Assembly (NCBI GenBank): GCA_020719045.1
Contig: DYQY01000006.1
Span: 30,898 to 94,897, forward strand
Reading direction: 5' to 3'
DNA: 64,000 bases
DNA from: Candidatus Termititenax sp.
Lineage (GTDB): Bacteria > Margulisbacteria > Riflemargulisbacteria > GWF2-35-9 > DYQY01
Part shown: piece by piece, positions 1 to 6,442 of the stretch
How positions within the stretch are numbered: position 1 is the first letter of the stretch
Layout: each line of letters opens with the position of its first letter
Notes under the pieces: generated by a model
Told to the model about the DNA's origin: nothing
The model's input: the letters and a program-made list of their open reading frames with translations, nothing else
The model's database searches: none
Position numbers and translations under genes: made by a program

Positions 1-168
1 GTGGCTGTATGTGAGATGCGTCTAAAGCACCTATAAAATTTCTACTGTTGTAGATTGATGACGTATTCATTTTCAATTTTTGTCTAAAGCACCTATAAAA
101 TTTCTACTGTTGTAGATGATATTTATAGTCAGTATGGGAATATGTGTCTAAAGCACCTATAAAATTTC
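1..168 (+). CRISPR. Type V-A (Cas12a-type) CRISPR array, distal end
   Basis: Two full 36-base repeats (20-55 and 82-117) are identical and end in the Cas12a crRNA core AATTTCTACTGTTGTAGAT, whose TCTAC/GTAGA arms form the short pseudoknot stem that Cas12a binds. A third repeat (146-168) keeps only its first 23 bases and lacks the stem, so it cannot make a crRNA; a decayed last repeat is usual at the leader-distal end. Spacers are 1-19 (partial), 56-81 (26 bases) and 118-145 (28 bases). The core lies at the 3' end of each repeat, so transcription runs on the plus strand. The leader and cas genes must lie left of the window. No spacer match elsewhere in the window was seen by eye. Confidence 0.95.
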
Positions 169-357
169 CCCATAAATTGCACTGAAGAACCAGCTATAAC
201 CATTCCAAGCAAAAAAGACGATGGTGTGGTTGTTATTTTAGGATTTGTTAAAGGTAATGGGATTGCTGTTTTTGTAAATAAAGAAACGAACGTTATTATT
301 ACAGTGAGAAGAATGAGAAAAAATGAAGAAAAATTATTTATGGAGAGAATATCATGA
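163..357 (+). pseudogene. 3' remnant of a small gene, cut off at the CRISPR array end
   Basis: An open frame runs from inside the truncated last repeat (a stop lies at 160-162) to TGA at 355-357, about 64 codons, with no usable start and no ribosome site. It ends in a beta-rich, basic stretch (GIAVFVNKETNVIITVRR, then MRKNEEKLFMERIS). This loosely recalls the C-terminal part of small DUF4258/RelE-like toxins, but I cannot assign a family. The frame overlaps the next small ORF by 4 bases (ATGA), as in a two-gene operon, so it was probably a real gene whose 5' half was lost when the array end was joined here. Confidence 0.5.
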
Positions 358-518
358 TATTAAAATACGATAGCAAGTTAGACGAAAACACTGATTTGCT
401 TAATCAAGCCAAATACTATGATGAGGTAGAAATAAATGAACCATTTGACCTCTCAAAAGCCACTAAAACTTGCCATAGCTATTGGTTTACAAAACTTAAA
501 AGAAAACATACTGCCTAA
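354..518 (+). CDS. Small hypothetical protein (54 aa), possible antitoxin-like partner
   Basis: ATG at 354 overlaps the stop of the upstream remnant (ATGA), and a GGAG ribosome site sits at 341-345 with good spacing. The 54-residue product is acidic in its first two thirds and ends in an aromatic and basic tail (SYWFTKLKRKHTA). I do not recognise a family. The overlapping two-gene layout and small size resemble a toxin-antitoxin pair in which the first gene is now broken, but that is inference. It is followed by about 500 bases without another gene. Confidence 0.45.
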   Translation: MILKYDSKLDENTDLLNQAKYYDEVEINEPFDLSKATKTCHSYWFTKLKRKHTA

Positions 519-552
519 GCTAAAACAAAACTTAAAAATTTTTTCCCCTAAA

Positions 553-713
553 CTGTCCTTAATCATTGTTTGATGAACAACAAAGAGTAAATAAGCGTTG
601 AACGGCGGTGTATAAAGTTTAGTTCAACTAAACGGCAAGAGAGCTGACGAGAAAAATTAGCAGAGAAACCTTATTTATACTCTTTGTGTGATAGAGTTTT
701 GATTAAGGACTAG
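553..713. other. Multi-helix inverted-repeat element; candidate structured RNA or MITE-like unit
   Basis: Nested complementarities can be traced base by base. An outer helix pairs 555-565 with 700-710 (11 perfect pairs), with two more pairs (553-554 with 712-713) beyond a one-base bulge. A small hairpin lies at 566-580 (TTGTT/AACAA). A second long helix pairs 581-595 with 670-686 (15 pairs, 2-base bulge). Inside it are a hairpin at 617-633 (GTTTAGT/ACTAAAC) and one at 643-661 (GCTGA/TTAGC, one G-U pair). Bases 597-603 can also pair with 622-628, which competes with the 617-633 hairpin. Together these form a three-way junction with a branched arm. I see no long ORF. It could be a non-coding RNA or a mobile unit with 11-base terminal inverted repeats, but no target duplication is visible. 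Confidence 0.45.
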
Positions 714-719
714 CGGATT

Positions 720-745
720 AATAAGGCCGGCAATGAGGCCTTATT
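720..745. repeat. Perfect 9-bp hairpin (AATAAGGCC/GGCCTTATT)
   Basis: Bases 720-728 pair perfectly with 737-745 around an 8-base loop. It lies 6 bases beyond the large inverted-repeat element and may be its last stem. It lacks a following T-run, so it is not a convincing terminator on either strand. Confidence 0.5.
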
Positions 746-781
746 GAAAAGATTTCAAAAGTTTACTTTTAATAACACCAG

Positions 782-828
782 ATTCCCGCCTACGCGGGAA
801 TGACAACAAAAACAAGCGGGAATGACAA
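782..828. repeat. Small palindromic repeat (ATTCCCGC/GCGGGAAT) plus a half copy
   Basis: Bases 782-789 and 794-801 form an 8-bp perfect hairpin with a 4-base CTAC loop. The right half with its tail (GCGGGAATGACAA, 794-806) recurs at 816-828. Palindromes of this sequence type are scattered between genes of many unrelated bacteria, so this looks like a REP-like intergenic repeat and not a gene-specific control site. Confidence 0.6.
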
Positions 829-866
829 AAAGAAAGCCTGTGAAAGACAATAAATTTGGATTTAAT

Positions 867-887
867 CCTTCCCTTTTCAAGGGAAGG
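867..887. repeat. Perfect 9-bp hairpin (CCTTCCCTT/AAGGGAAGG)
   Basis: Bases 867-875 are perfectly complementary to 879-887 with a 3-base loop. It lies directly beside the next palindrome in a run of small inverted repeats filling 780-955. Confidence 0.6.
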
Positions 888-888
888 T

Positions 889-921
889 GCCCTGGTCACT
901 GAGCCTGTCGAAGTGAAGGGC
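889..921. repeat. Dispersed palindrome with CTGAGCCTGTCGA core
   Basis: Outer arms GCCCT (889-893) and AGGGC (917-921) enclose inner arms TCACT (896-900) and AGTGA (912-916) around the core. The complementary string TTCGACAGGCTCAG is a short repeat seen between genes in many bacteria. The same 13-base core recurs at 3068-3080 inside a coding sequence. Confidence 0.6.
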
Positions 922-977
922 GGAAGGGTGAGCCACCGTTAGTGCAACTTACGAATAATACATTACAATTAAAACAT

Positions 978-1005
978 GTTAATATGCGTTAAATTGTGGC
1001 ATAAT
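978..1005 (+). promoter_or_regulatory. Putative extended -10 promoter and operator of the toxin-antitoxin pair
   Basis: TGG-CATAAT at 997-1005 fits an extended -10 element, giving a start near 1012 and a leader of about 20 bases. No good -35 box is visible. GTTAA occurs twice (978-982 and 988-992), exactly 10 bp apart and just upstream of the -10. This is the arrangement expected for a ribbon-helix-helix antitoxin acting as autorepressor. The operator role is inferred. Confidence 0.4.
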
Positions 1006-1033
1006 ACAATAAAACACAATAAGGGAGTTAATT

Positions 1034-1252
1034 ATGGCTCAATCCGTAAGTCTATCTGATGAATTAATTAAAAAAGCAAAAACATATTCAAAAATAGAAC
1101 ACCGCTCTACTGCTGGGCAAATTGAATATTGGGCAACGATGGGAATGATAGCCAAAGACAACCCTGATATACCGATGAATATGATAGAAGAAATTCTTAT
1201 CAGCGAAGTAGAGCTTCTAAATAATGATGTTTCGGAGTTTGTTTTTGAATAG
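1034..1252 (+). CDS. ParD-like antitoxin
   Basis: This 72-residue protein has the opening SVSLSDELIKKAK and the segment RSTAGQIEYWATMG typical of the ParD-like antitoxin family. That family combines an N-terminal ribbon-helix-helix DNA-binding part with a C-terminal tail that wraps and blocks the cognate toxin. A GGGAG ribosome site (1023-1027) lies 6 bases before the ATG. The gene overlaps the toxin downstream by 8 bases, so the two are translationally coupled. It probably represses its own promoter at 978-1005. It is on the genome's accessory side, next to repeats and a CRISPR array. Confidence 0.85.
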   Translation: MAQSVSLSDELIKKAKTYSKIEHRSTAGQIEYWATMGMIAKDNPDIPMNMIEEILISEVELLNNDVSEFVFE

Positions 1253-1517
1253 AATTCTACAGTCCAACAGCTTCAAAAATAAATATAAAAAGCTACATCG
1301 CAATGTTAAAGATGCGCTTAATGAAGCCATTAAAACCATCCAAAAAGAGCCAAATATTGGTGAAAATAAAAAAGGTGATCTGCTTGGCGTAAAAGTATAC
1401 AAATTTAAATTCAACAACCTACTCTTGCTACTAGCATATAGAATACTAAACAATGATACTATTTATTTAGAAGCATTTGGCCCACATGAAAACTTCTATA
1501 GAGACTTAAAAATCTAA
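1245..1517 (+). CDS. ParE/RelE-family toxin
   Basis: The product carries the family's C-terminal pattern GVKVYKFKFNN...LLLLAYRI, then LEAFGPHENFYRDLK. This matches ParE-like toxins that pair with ParD-like antitoxins. Members are gyrase poisons or ribosome-dependent RNases; which applies cannot be read here. I place the start at TTG 1245 (90 residues) because GGAG at 1234-1237 sits 7 bases upstream and the product then begins MNRILQSNSF, a normal toxin N-terminus. An ATG at 1224 would add seven residues and has no ribosome site. The 8-base overlap with the antitoxin fits coupled expression. The stop lies only 9 bases from the end of the convergent gene. Confidence 0.8.
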   Translation: MNRILQSNSFKNKYKKLHRNVKDALNEAIKTIQKEPNIGENKKGDLLGVKVYKFKFNNLLLLLAYRILNNDTIYLEAFGPHENFYRDLKI

Positions 1518-1526
1518 TCCTTTGGT

Positions 1527-3314
1527 TTATCCTACAAAATAAACTTTATTGTCTTTAAATTTTAGCTTGCCTTGGAGGAACTCCATATTTATTGGAACAT
1601 AAAAATTATTGCCCTGCACTATCGGATAGGTGTTTTCTCCCATTACAACTTGTTCCATATTGTTTTTATTCATTATCGCAAAACATGATTCCCCGGTAGC
1701 AGTAATACGTCCAAAAATGTTACCCTTCACTAAATCCATCAGAACATTTATATCTACTCCTTCAGTTACAAGACTATTTGAGTTTAAAAAACTACTTACT
1801 TCTGTACATAACAAAGACTCGATTAGGCTTTGTAAGTCATATTTAGTTAGAACCTCACTTAAATCACTCGCTAGCATTGTTTTTAGTAACTCTAATACAT
1901 TTTGCTTTTGTGAGCCGACGGCTACTTGATCACCTAAAAACTCACAACTACAATCTTCTAGTGAACCAAAACTAAAAATTGACCCACCCAAGTTCATTAC
2001 AAAATAATCGGTATCTAAGGTTGTTAAGTTATTTTGATAATCAAAAGCAATATTACCATTACCATCAACTGCAATACCAATAGAAACAGTAACAATGACT
2101 AACTTACCACCTATGTTAATAAATAGCTGTTTTTTATATGGCATTACTTTTATTTGCTTATCATTAACTTGCAGGACTGTTTCTGCTTTATTAGTAGAAA
2201 CCTCAACCTTTCCAGAAAAAAGAAACTTACTTTTAGCAACCTTTACTGTTTTCTCTTCTGGATTAACTTTAACTACTTCATTTAAATGTATATTATCTTT
2301 TGTTACCCTAACGATTGAACCTTCTGCAATATTAAGAACCATTTCAGCAACTCTAATTGAATTATTGGATTTATCTAATACGGCTAAATTATCTTGATGA
2401 AGAAATGCGATACCACCTCTTCTGTCTAAAACTATTCGAGAATTAATATCAAAAACTAACCATAAGCTACTTTCCCTAAATACAAGTCTATCTACTTGTG
2501 CCAAAAAACTTAGATTAACATTAGCATCTGTTGCTACCCTTAACTCATCACTATTAAAAGTCAACTCAGATTTTCTCGGAACTTTAACATATGAATGCTG
2601 ATACCTAACAACACCTTCCTCAGCATTAAACTGAAGACTGTTACTAAGCTTTATCCATTTACCACTTATAACTACTTCCTGCTTCTTATCTTCTAAATTA
2701 AGGTGATAGCCATTAACATCCATTTTTCTATCATTAAACCTAAAAGCAGCTATTGTTTCTAAATAATTTATAGCAATGTTCCCATCATCATCTATATATA
2801 TATTGCTTTCATCATTATTTGAAAGACGATAATCCTTATTCTCTAAAGTAATCTTCTTTTCAGACCAATATATAATTAAACGTTTACCAGCTAATTGAAT
2901 CATTACAAATAATGGATATAAATAAACATCACTCCCTTTTGGAACACCAATCACATGATTATCTAAATAAAGAACATTTTCCTTGTCGTTATAATGAATA
3001 TTTTCAGCAAAACGAAGATTGCCATCAGTTTCTCTTGTAATATCGATATCCAAATAAGAATATACCTCTGAGCCTGTCGATGAGTATAACTTATAGTCTA
3101 TACTTCCTTTATTGGTTTGCTTTTTATCAATATACTTATTATCGTCATCACCAACAATTACTACTTTATCCGTATTTTCTAAAAAAAGCGTTTCCGATGC
3201 TTCCGTTGGTTTCAACCCTTTAAATCTTGAAAAATCAAACTGACTTATAGCTAAAACATCGTTATCGTGATTATCAACCTCTAATAAATGGTTTACCCTC
3301 TGAAGCTCAGCCAC
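1527..3314 (-). CDS. Hypothetical beta-rich repeat protein (595 aa)
   Basis: I do not recognise a family. The chain is rich in short beta-forming segments and Asn/Asp turns. A motif of the form (I/V)xxDxxGxIA(F/I) followed by Nx(L/I)xxL occurs three times, with its central glycine at residues 178, 300 and 420. That is a period of about 120 residues, so the middle of the protein is a threefold repeat. The last 140 residues (about 455-595) begin with a Cys-x-Cys and a helical stretch. No signal peptide or membrane segment is visible, which points to a cytoplasmic protein or one exported without a classical signal. It is the last gene of a three-gene operon, 10 bases after the preceding stop. 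Confidence 0.75.
   Translation of the reverse strand: MAELQRVNHLLEVDNHDNDVLAISQFDFSRFKGLKPTEASETLFLENTDKVVIVGDDDNKYIDKKQTNKGSIDYKLYSSTGSEVYSYLDIDITRETDGNLRFAENIHYNDKENVLYLDNHVIGVPKGSDVYLYPLFVMIQLAGKRLIIYWSEKKITLENKDYRLSNNDESNIYIDDDGNIAINYLETIAAFRFNDRKMDVNGYHLNLEDKKQEVVISGKWIKLSNSLQFNAEEGVVRYQHSYVKVPRKSELTFNSDELRVATDANVNLSFLAQVDRLVFRESSLWLVFDINSRIVLDRRGGIAFLHQDNLAVLDKSNNSIRVAEMVLNIAEGSIVRVTKDNIHLNEVVKVNPEEKTVKVAKSKFLFSGKVEVSTNKAETVLQVNDKQIKVMPYKKQLFINIGGKLVIVTVSIGIAVDGNGNIAFDYQNNLTTLDTDYFVMNLGGSIFSFGSLEDCSCEFLGDQVAVGSQKQNVLELLKTMLASDLSEVLTKYDLQSLIESLLCTEVSSFLNSNSLVTEGVDINVLMDLVKGNIFGRITATGESCFAIMNKNNMEQVVMGENTYPIVQGNNFYVPINMEFLQGKLKFKDNKVYFVG
3064..3084. repeat. Copy of the CTGAGCCTGTCGA palindrome inside a coding sequence
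   Basis: Bases 3068-3080 are identical to 899-911 (13 bases). The flanks differ between the two copies but remain self-complementary (CTC/GAG here, CACT/AGTG there). It encodes residues around 79-86 (STGSEVYS) of the 595-residue protein. It may be a repeat that invaded the gene in frame, or a coincidence. Confidence 0.4.
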
Positions 3315-3324
3315 AAATATCCCC

Positions 3325-5526
3325 TTATGCAGATTCTGCTATAGTGATGTTGTGAAACTTATCATTACCACCATAGTTATCATCAATTTTTGACTCTTCT
3401 TTTAATCTTTCTATCAATCTCTGCATCTCTCTATACTTAACAACAAGTTGTGGAAAATCAGCATCAGATAGCCTTACCTCAATTAGTTCCATTTGCTTCT
3501 TAGTTGTTTCATACATCCTGAAATTAATTTCATCTCGCATACTATCAAACTGATCTTTGGATATCTCCATTCCAAGTTTATCGGCGTTCTTTAAAACACC
3601 CTTTATCTTATTCTCAATCAGATCATAAGCAGAACCTTTAAGGTCATACAATGAAGCACGCTCTTCTAGTGCCTCTTTAAGCATATCCATTGTTCTGTCC
3701 TTGGCAATCTCTTCTGCTTCTTTTTGTACTTGCTCGTTTAAAACCTCTGTAAAAACCCCAAGCCTAACTAACCCATTCTTCATTTTCCTCATTTTGAACT
3801 CTGTTTTTAAGTTCGTGGACATACCTGGATTAAGTGCTCTTTGTAAATACAATGCTCTAAGCCTATTTAAGAAAATATCTTTTTCATCTTTCGCATCAAA
3901 CTCGTAGTCATGTTTTGGCTTTTGTTGGTTACCTTGATTAAACCCTGCACCACCAGACATAACATTTACGCCTGCTCCAGCTACTTGGTCTGGGAGATTC
4001 ATCTTCTCTCTAGCTAACCCATAATCCTTCATAAAAACTTCCATCGCTGTCTGAGCCCACTCTTCAGTTACTTTTGGATTATTAGTAATCAAATTTAATT
4101 CAGATACTTTTGATTCAAAATCCTTAATTTTATCTGCTCTTGTCTTTGATGGATCCATGGATTCATGGATGACAAACCCTTCCATTTCCTCAATAGAGAA
4201 ATTAGCTAAATTCTTGCTAGCAAAATACATAGCCTTATTTACAAGTCCTTGGAAATTATCATCAAATCCACCAAAATCTTGACCACCCAACAATAAGTTC
4301 GACACAAAATAATCTGTAAACTTATTTAGCCGAGTATCAGCTGTAAGTGAATCTAGCTTATTACCAACACTTAGCTGCTTCTGAATAATAGCCTCTTCAA
4401 TTTTGCCTCTTATTTCCATCTTAATTGTCTTCTTAACCGCTTGCTGAATATCCTTAATCTGTCTGGAAGTAAAACCCATAACCTTCAATAGTTCCTCTTC
4501 TTTTTTCATTAATCCATCCAAATCCTTGTTTGGAAGCATCAAGTACTTGCGGTAATTATCAGTATACTTTGAGATAACCTCTTCCCTTGGCTTAAGCTCT
4601 GTTCTTTTGGCTTCATCTACTCTGTCTTGTGAAGCAACTGCTTTCTCTCTATCACTTTCACTAGTCTCCAAAGATTGAACTCTCTCAGCAGAAACCTGAA
4701 CAATCCTTGATTCTTTCTGCTTAATATCCTCAACATTAACTTCCTCTATTTCATCAACAACATTTTCATCCTCCACTAACTCCTCAACCTCTGCTATTGC
4801 CTGTTGCTTTAATCTATTAATTGCTAGAGTATCATCATCCTCGATTACTTCTTGTTGGTTTTGTCTGTTCTTGCCACTATTATCCTGTTCTTGATCTTCC
4901 TGAAAATACTTATCCTTATCTGATCTATCTAATATTCTGTCTCGTTCCTCGGCATCTTTGTTTTTATCTGCCCTATCTACCCCTATACGATTTCTAACAC
5001 CATCTTTTTCTTCGAAAACTTGCTTTTCTAGCTTCTCCAACTTGTCAGCCTTTTCATTCTCGTCATCTACTTGAGTTAATTCTTTCCTCAAGGCTGCAGC
5101 TGCTTGGTTCTGAGCTAAAGTATTAGACATACCCATCATCCTTGCCTGAGAACTAATTACAACCTCATCATTCTTTATTGCATCCTTACCAAATAAAAGC
5201 TTCAACTCACCCATTAGTTCTACGTCTTTATTCCCTTTATCTGCACTAAATAAAATATCAGACTCAGAGCCTGCAACTTTATGGATAAACTCTTTTAATA
5301 GTTCTTGTTTTGCCTCTTTTTCATTTCCCTTAAGTAGCTGCTGCAGAACCGATGTAGGCTCTTTTGCCTTAGAAGTATCATCAGCTCCCTTTACCTGATC
5401 GGCAGCCTCTGCCTGAGCACTTAAGACTAGTTTCTGAAGAGTATCTGTATTAACATCTATCTTGCTATTGCTATTAATAGAAGAATTACTTACATTATGT
5501 GTTTGCGACAAACTTCCTTGTTCCAT
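3325..5526 (-). CDS. Hypothetical charged coiled-coil protein (733 aa)
   Basis: No family is recognised. Residues 1-330 are low-complexity, very rich in Glu, Lys, Asp and Gln, and likely disordered or coiled coil (for example ADKLEKLEKQVFEEKDGVRN). Residues about 330-515 look like helical domains (YRKYLMLPNKDLDGLMKKEE and the following helices). A Gly/Asn/Gln linker (about 525-545) separates them from a long C-terminal helical part, ending in a heptad-like stretch with KYREMQRLIERLKEE. There is no signal peptide or membrane helix. It sits 9 bases after the 87-residue gene and 10 bases before the beta-rich protein, so all three are probably made together and may form a structural assembly. Confidence 0.75.
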   Translation of the reverse strand: MEQGSLSQTHNVSNSSINSNSKIDVNTDTLQKLVLSAQAEAADQVKGADDTSKAKEPTSVLQQLLKGNEKEAKQELLKEFIHKVAGSESDILFSADKGNKDVELMGELKLLFGKDAIKNDEVVISSQARMMGMSNTLAQNQAAAALRKELTQVDDENEKADKLEKLEKQVFEEKDGVRNRIGVDRADKNKDAEERDRILDRSDKDKYFQEDQEQDNSGKNRQNQQEVIEDDDTLAINRLKQQAIAEVEELVEDENVVDEIEEVNVEDIKQKESRIVQVSAERVQSLETSESDREKAVASQDRVDEAKRTELKPREEVISKYTDNYRKYLMLPNKDLDGLMKKEEELLKVMGFTSRQIKDIQQAVKKTIKMEIRGKIEEAIIQKQLSVGNKLDSLTADTRLNKFTDYFVSNLLLGGQDFGGFDDNFQGLVNKAMYFASKNLANFSIEEMEGFVIHESMDPSKTRADKIKDFESKVSELNLITNNPKVTEEWAQTAMEVFMKDYGLAREKMNLPDQVAGAGVNVMSGGAGFNQGNQQKPKHDYEFDAKDEKDIFLNRLRALYLQRALNPGMSTNLKTEFKMRKMKNGLVRLGVFTEVLNEQVQKEAEEIAKDRTMDMLKEALEERASLYDLKGSAYDLIENKIKGVLKNADKLGMEISKDQFDSMRDEINFRMYETTKKQMELIEVRLSDADFPQLVVKYREMQRLIERLKEESKIDDNYGGNDKFHNITIAESA

Positions 5527-5535
5527 TATTACTCC

Positions 5536-5799
5536 TTAACGACCTGCAGAAATCTTGCTACTAGTAGAATGCATATACTCAGTAGCTTCTCTTGACGCCA
5601 AACTATCATGCATAATTGATAATCTTCTCTCGTGAGCATCTATTCTTCGCTCAACATTCTTAATCATAGAGTTTAGTTTTGTAATCTTCATATCCACTTC
5701 ATTTGCATCTATTGTTTCTTCATCTTTTTTATCAGAAACAAAAACAGACACTCTTTCAGGAACCTTTTTGTTTTTAGTTAACTTATCTTTCATCCCCAT
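5536..5799 (-). CDS. Small coiled-coil hypothetical protein (87 aa)
   Basis: This is the first gene of the minus-strand three-gene operon. The ATG at 5797-5799 is preceded by a G-run (5805-5810 on the opposite strand) that serves as ribosome site; a second ATG two codons in is also possible. The protein has a basic N-terminus, an acidic centre and one amphipathic helix (about residues 32-72, e.g. KITKLNSMIKNVERRIDAHE) likely to form a coiled coil. No family is recognised. The match in character with the 733-residue neighbour suggests the two may bind each other, which is inference. Confidence 0.65.
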   Translation of the reverse strand: MGMKDKLTKNKKVPERVSVFVSDKKDEETIDANEVDMKITKLNSMIKNVERRIDAHERRLSIMHDSLASREATEYMHSTSSKISAGR

Positions 5800-5885
5800 T
5801 TATTCCCCCCATACACAAAGACACTTATCCAAATAGTAGTATCGCCAAAAATTGCATCCTTTATTCATTCGAAAATACCGTTATA

Positions 5886-5894
5886 TGATATACT
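5886..5894 (+). promoter_or_regulatory. Extended -10 promoter of rnhA
   Basis: TGA-TATACT is a near-consensus extended -10 hexamer. It ends only 9 bases before the rnhA ATG, so transcription would begin about 2-3 bases before the start codon. No ribosome site precedes that ATG, consistent with a leaderless mRNA. No -35 box is seen. Confidence 0.5.
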
Positions 5895-5903
5895 ATAGAA
5901 CTA

Positions 5904-6347
5904 ATGAAAAAAATAACCATATATGCAGATGGCTCATGTAGTGGAAACCCAGGTCCTGGAGGATGGGGAGCACTACTTATTTACGGAGAACATGTCAAAG
6001 AACTTAGTGGTGGCTCTCCTCAGACAACCAACAATATTATGGAACTTACTGGTGTTATTGAAGCTTTAAAATCCTTAAAAGAACCATGCCAAACAGAAAT
6101 ATATTCTGATAGCAAATACGTTATTCAAGGCATTACTGAATGGATTCATGATTGGAAAATAAGAGGCTGGAGAAATGCTGCAAAAAAACCCGTTAAAAAC
6201 AAAGAACTTTGGATGGAACTAGAAGAAGTTGTTAGCAAACACCAAACAAACTGGCATTGGGTCAAAGGACACGCTGATAATCCTTACAACAATCGCTGTG
6301 ACGAATTAGCGGTCAGTGCAACTGAACGCTATAAAAACTATCTTTGA
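5904..6347 (+). CDS. rnhA: Ribonuclease HI
   Basis: The enzyme cuts the RNA strand of RNA-DNA hybrids, removing R-loops and primers. All catalytic residues are visible: D9 in YADGSCSGNPGPGG, E47 in NNIMEL, D69 in YSDSKY, the mobile H123 in KGHADN, and D133 in RCDEL. The basic protrusion WKIRGWRNAAKKPVKNKELW (residues 84-103), used for hybrid binding, is present. At 147 residues it is a normal bacterial type 1 enzyme. It has no ribosome site and an apparent leaderless start. Its 3' end includes a 20-base sequence that is repeated just after the gene. It is divergent from the unknown three-gene operon and convergent with rfbC. Confidence 0.96.
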   Translation: MKKITIYADGSCSGNPGPGGWGALLIYGEHVKELSGGSPQTTNNIMELTGVIEALKSLKEPCQTEIYSDSKYVIQGITEWIHDWKIRGWRNAAKKPVKNKELWMELEEVVSKHQTNWHWVKGHADNPYNNRCDELAVSATERYKNYL

Positions 6348-6437
6348 CACAAAGCGCTGAAACACAGCAACAGTGATGCTACTTTCTCTCGCCATAATAT
6401 CCACCACCACTCTAAAGTTAGCGGTCAGTGCAACTGA
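6306..6437 (+). repeat. 20-bp direct repeat at the end of rnhA and 92 bp downstream
   Basis: TTAGCGGTCAGTGCAACTGA occurs exactly at 6306-6325 (coding, LAVSATE of RNase HI) and at 6418-6437 (intergenic). The unit contains the small palindrome TCAGT-GCA-ACTGA. A degenerate relative sharing AGTGCAACT is found at 941-949. The 95-base gap between rnhA and rfbC contains this copy and no clear terminator. Confidence 0.7.
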
Positions 6438-6442
6438 GCTAT

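Noticed and set aside
643..670. CTGACGA followed by GAAA inside the structured region recalls a hammerhead ribozyme core
   Set aside because: The bases between do not form the required stem II with its closing G-C pair, and the flanking stems do not match; GCTGA/TTAGC pairing explains the segment better.
553..745. Possible OMEGA/HEARO guide RNA of an IscB or TnpB element
   Set aside because: No IscB or TnpB gene is adjacent, and I could not align it with confidence to an OMEGA RNA I remember. It is kept only as a hypothesis to test by covariance search.
720..760. Hairpin AATAAGGCC/GGCCTTATT as an intrinsic terminator
   Set aside because: No run of Ts follows on either strand at the right distance.
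5838..5868. Flagellar sigma-28-like promoter (TAAA ... GGCGATAC) upstream of the unknown three-gene operon
   Set aside because: The spacing between the two parts is 13 bases where about 15 is normal, and the second box has two mismatches.
6348..6442. Terminator between convergent rnhA and rfbC
   Set aside because: Only short, weak palindromes without a T-run are present.
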